Source: Candidatus Fermentibacterota bacterium (GTDB taxonomy: Bacteria > Fermentibacterota > Fermentibacteria > Fermentibacterales > Fermentibacteraceae). Taken from it: a stretch of 8,298 bases of DNA. The notes below the pieces were generated by a model. It worked only from the letters and a program-made list of their open reading frames with translations. It was not told where the DNA came from and ran no database searches. The position numbers were made by a program, and so were the translations under genes. The stretch spans positions 1 to 8,298 of the forward strand of contig JAKLEF010000081.1 of the NCBI GenBank assembly GCA_022703195.1, given 5' to 3'. Positions 6,931 to 8,298 of the stretch are shown in pieces; within the stretch, counting starts at the first letter, position 1, and each line of letters opens with the position of its first letter.

Positions 6931-6939
6931 AAAGGCGGA
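6931..6939 (+). promoter_or_regulatory. Ribosome binding site that favours a TTG start for the small stalk subunit
   Basis: AAAGGCGGA contains AGGCGG, one mismatch from AGGAGG, 7 nt before TTG at 6946. The alternative upstream start, GTG at 6916, has no purine-rich site at a suitable distance, so 6946 is preferred. Confidence 0.45.
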
Positions 6940-6945
6940 ACCGGT

Positions 6946-7260
6946 TTGACTGGCTCCCTCGACATCCTTAGACAGGCCGAGAACGAAGCCCGGCAGATTC
7001 TCGAGGACGCAAGGCGCAAGGCGGCATCGGTGAGGGCGGGCATCAAGGACGAGACGGCCTCCCTGCGCGAGGAACTGGTGCGCCGGGTGGCATCCGAGGC
7101 CGGGAAGAGGAATTCGGCCGTGCAGGGCGCGGTGGCCGGCGAGAGGGACAGGCTGATGAAGGAGGCGGAGAGTGCCGTGGAGGCGCTCCGCATGCGGGAG
7201 GACGAGATCTCCGGAAGGGCCTACGAGATCCTGTCCGGCCGTCTGACGGGGCGGGAGTAG
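6946..7260 (+). CDS. V/A-type ATPase small peripheral-stalk subunit (H/G-like)
   Basis: This 104-residue, almost wholly coiled-coil protein opens with MTGSLDILRQAENEARQILE and continues with Ala/Glu/Arg heptads to the end. It fits the small H/G subunit of archaeal-type rotary ATPases (AhaH, AtpH), which pairs with subunit E to form the peripheral stalk linking the catalytic head to subunit I. The composition alone (QAENEARQILEDARRKA) would fit any ATPase stalk protein; the length of about 105 residues and the position directly before subunit I make the assignment. I chose the TTG at 6946 because of its ribosome binding site and because alignment to stalk subunits would begin at LDILRQAE. A GTG at 6916 would add 10 residues (MSTSSKGGTG). 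It is the first gene of a likely H-I-K-E-C-F-A-B-D type operon, inferred from known gene orders, with the rest beyond the window. Confidence 0.8.
   Translation: MTGSLDILRQAENEARQILEDARRKAASVRAGIKDETASLREELVRRVASEAGKRNSAVQGAVAGERDRLMKEAESAVEALRMREDEISGRAYEILSGRLTGRE
7253..7257 (+). promoter_or_regulatory. Ribosome binding site for the TTG start of subunit I
   Basis: GGGAG overlaps the end of the stalk-subunit gene and lies 7 nt before TTG at 7265, indicating translational coupling of the two ATPase genes and supporting the non-ATG start. Confidence 0.5.
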
Positions 7261-7264
7261 CGGC

Positions 7265-8298
7265 TTGGCCATCGACAGCGTCTCAAAGGTGCAGGCGGTC
7301 TGTCATTCCTCAGCGCGTGACGGTATGGTCGCCGTCCTCGAATCGAGCGGCTCCTTCCATCCGGTCTGCCGCGAGGAAGGACACGACTGGCTCCTTCCAG
7401 CCGGCACGGACACCACCATGCTCGCGGGGCAGATCGACGAACTCGAAGCTGTGATCGGCTTCCTCAGGGAGTTCGTGCCGAAGCCCGGTTTCTCCGAGCG
7501 GATGGGGGCCGTACCGAGGAGAGTCCCGGCCGAGAGGCTCTCCGCCCTCCTCGAAGACGACGAACTGCTCTGGAGGGCGCGGCGCGCCTGGCGCATCGCG
7601 ATGCTGATCTCCGAGCGCAGCGGCGACCTGCGGGAGACCGTCGAGGAGATCTCCTTCCTCGAAGGCTGGTCCGGCCTTCCCTGCGCTTTCGACGAACTCG
7701 GCAGGCACGGCTCGTTCACCGCCCAGGCAGGCTCCTGCCCGGCCGAGAACGCGCCCGCACTTGTCGAGCTCGGACGCTCCGAACCGCTTCTATCCGTCGA
7801 GCCTGCCGGGCAGTCGACCCGCAGGGAACCGGCAAGGCTCCTCGTCGTAACTCACGACGGCGCTCCCGAGGAGGTCCGTCAGGAGATCGTCCGGCTGGGG
7901 TTCTCGGCCGTCGACTTCGCTGCGCGCCGCGGCAGCGTTCGCAAGCTCCTGGAAGCCTCCGAACTCCGCAGGAAGGCCCTCGAGAAGCGCATCGAAACCT
8001 TCAGGGCCGAGGCGGCCGGACTGGCCGCGGATCTCCCGGCTCTCGAAGAGCTGCGCGATGCCGCAGGCATGCTCCTCGAGCGGCTTTCGGCCGCCGGATC
8101 GGGCCTCCGGGGCGACAGGCTGTTCCTGATTCGCGGCTGGGTGCGGAACCGCGATCTCGGAGCGCTCGAGAAGTCTGTCTCCGGGCTCGGCGATGCCTTC
8201 CTCGAGCGGATCGAGCCGGAGGAGGGCGAGGTCCCTCCTTCCGCCGCGACTGAACCGGGCCTGATCGACCCCTACATGATGCTCACCGAGATGTTCGG
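7265..8298 (+). CDS. V/A-type ATPase subunit I, N-terminal part (3' truncated by window)
   Basis: This is the first 344 codons of the large membrane subunit I (subunit a homologue), whose cytoplasmic arm holds the peripheral stalks and whose membrane half forms the ion half-channels. The frame is open to the last base with no stop. It begins MAIDSVSKVQAVCHSSARDG...LESSGSFHP, matching the family opening (MA-x-V-x-K-V, then H, then a G-x-x-HP strand). Later landmarks are a helical arm near residues 210-280 (KLLEASELRRKALEKRIETF), LFLIRGWVRN near 285-295 and EVPPSATEPGLIDPYMMLTEMFG at the end. These correspond to the GWVP strand and the PP...PFE-L-x-E-M-Y/F-G segment just before the membrane domain, which lies outside the window. 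The TTG start is supported by ribosome binding site spacing and the N-terminal match; the first in-frame ATG (7325) would remove conserved sequence. It uses more CGN arginine codons than the upstream genes. The direction of ion pumping and the coupling ion cannot be told from this part. Confidence 0.92.
   Translation, partial: MAIDSVSKVQAVCHSSARDGMVAVLESSGSFHPVCREEGHDWLLPAGTDTTMLAGQIDELEAVIGFLREFVPKPGFSERMGAVPRRVPAERLSALLEDDELLWRARRAWRIAMLISERSGDLRETVEEISFLEGWSGLPCAFDELGRHGSFTAQAGSCPAENAPALVELGRSEPLLSVEPAGQSTRREPARLLVVTHDGAPEEVRQEIVRLGFSAVDFAARRGSVRKLLEASELRRKALEKRIETFRAEAAGLAADLPALEELRDAAGMLLERLSAAGSGLRGDRLFLIRGWVRNRDLGALEKSVSGLGDAFLERIEPEEGEVPPSAATEPGLIDPYMMLTEMF

Larger units (their letters stand above)
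6783..6945. other. Intergenic region between the bactofilin and V-ATPase operons
   Basis: This is the only sizeable non-coding stretch (163 bp) and is visibly less GC-rich than its flanks. It holds a tandem repeat of TGTGGAAAA and an inverted TTTCCACA (entered separately). The best promoter guess pairs TTGATG at 6845-6850 with TCTAAA at 6871-6876, but the 20-nt spacer is too long and the -10 lacks the conserved second A, so I do not call it. A 5-bp TGGAA/TTCCA hairpin lies at 6883-6898. No T-tract terminator was seen after the bactofilin. Operon separation here is inferred from the gap and the change of gene functions. Confidence 0.5.

Noticed and set aside
6438..7193. Minus-strand 251-codon frame crossing the intergenic gap
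   Set aside because: It is antisense to the bactofilin and stalk-subunit genes, both recognised, and has no RBS or family resemblance.
1..8298. CRISPR arrays, tRNA/rRNA genes, insertion sequences or phage genes
   Set aside because: No regularly spaced repeats, tRNA-like cloverleaf, rRNA segments, transposase motifs or terminal inverted repeats were seen. The window is almost entirely protein-coding.

Overview
The window is bacterial, GC-rich DNA (about two thirds G+C by eye), with genes packed tightly on the + strand and frequent AGG arginine codons. The mix of DNA gyrase, a bactofilin and a V/A-type rotary ATPase points to a bacterium outside the classic model phyla. An FCB-type or candidate-phylum lineage would fit, but that placement is inference only.

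Region 1 (1-6782) reads as one compact gene run on the + strand. It opens with the C-terminal 485 residues of GyrA; the catalytic N-terminal part lies upstream of the window. A 1217-residue helical protein of unknown function follows and overlaps the gyrA 3' end by 50 bp. A cytoplasmic-type L-asparaginase starts 1 nt after that gene ends. A 109-residue single-pass membrane protein comes next; it looks like the anchor and coiled coil of a bactofilin-associated M23 peptidase, without the peptidase domain. The run closes with a bactofilin. Gaps are -50, 1, 25 and 23 nt, so co-transcription and translational coupling are likely.

Region 2 (6783-6945) is the only real intergenic space. It is less GC-rich than its surroundings. 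It holds two tandem copies of TGTGGAAAA and one inverted TTTCCACA, all resembling DnaA boxes. Any promoter for the next operon should lie here, but no convincing -35/-10 pair is visible.

Region 3 (6946-8298) starts a V/A-type ATPase operon. A small coiled-coil peripheral-stalk subunit (H/G-like) comes first. The large membrane subunit I follows 4 nt later, starts with TTG and runs off the window end before its membrane domain.

The points most worth a second look are the catalysis-free M23-like anchor paired with the bactofilin, the giant unrecognised protein coupled to gyrA, the DnaA-box-like cluster, a perfect hairpin whose loop is the anchor gene's stop codon, and substitutions at usually conserved active-site positions of the asparaginase.
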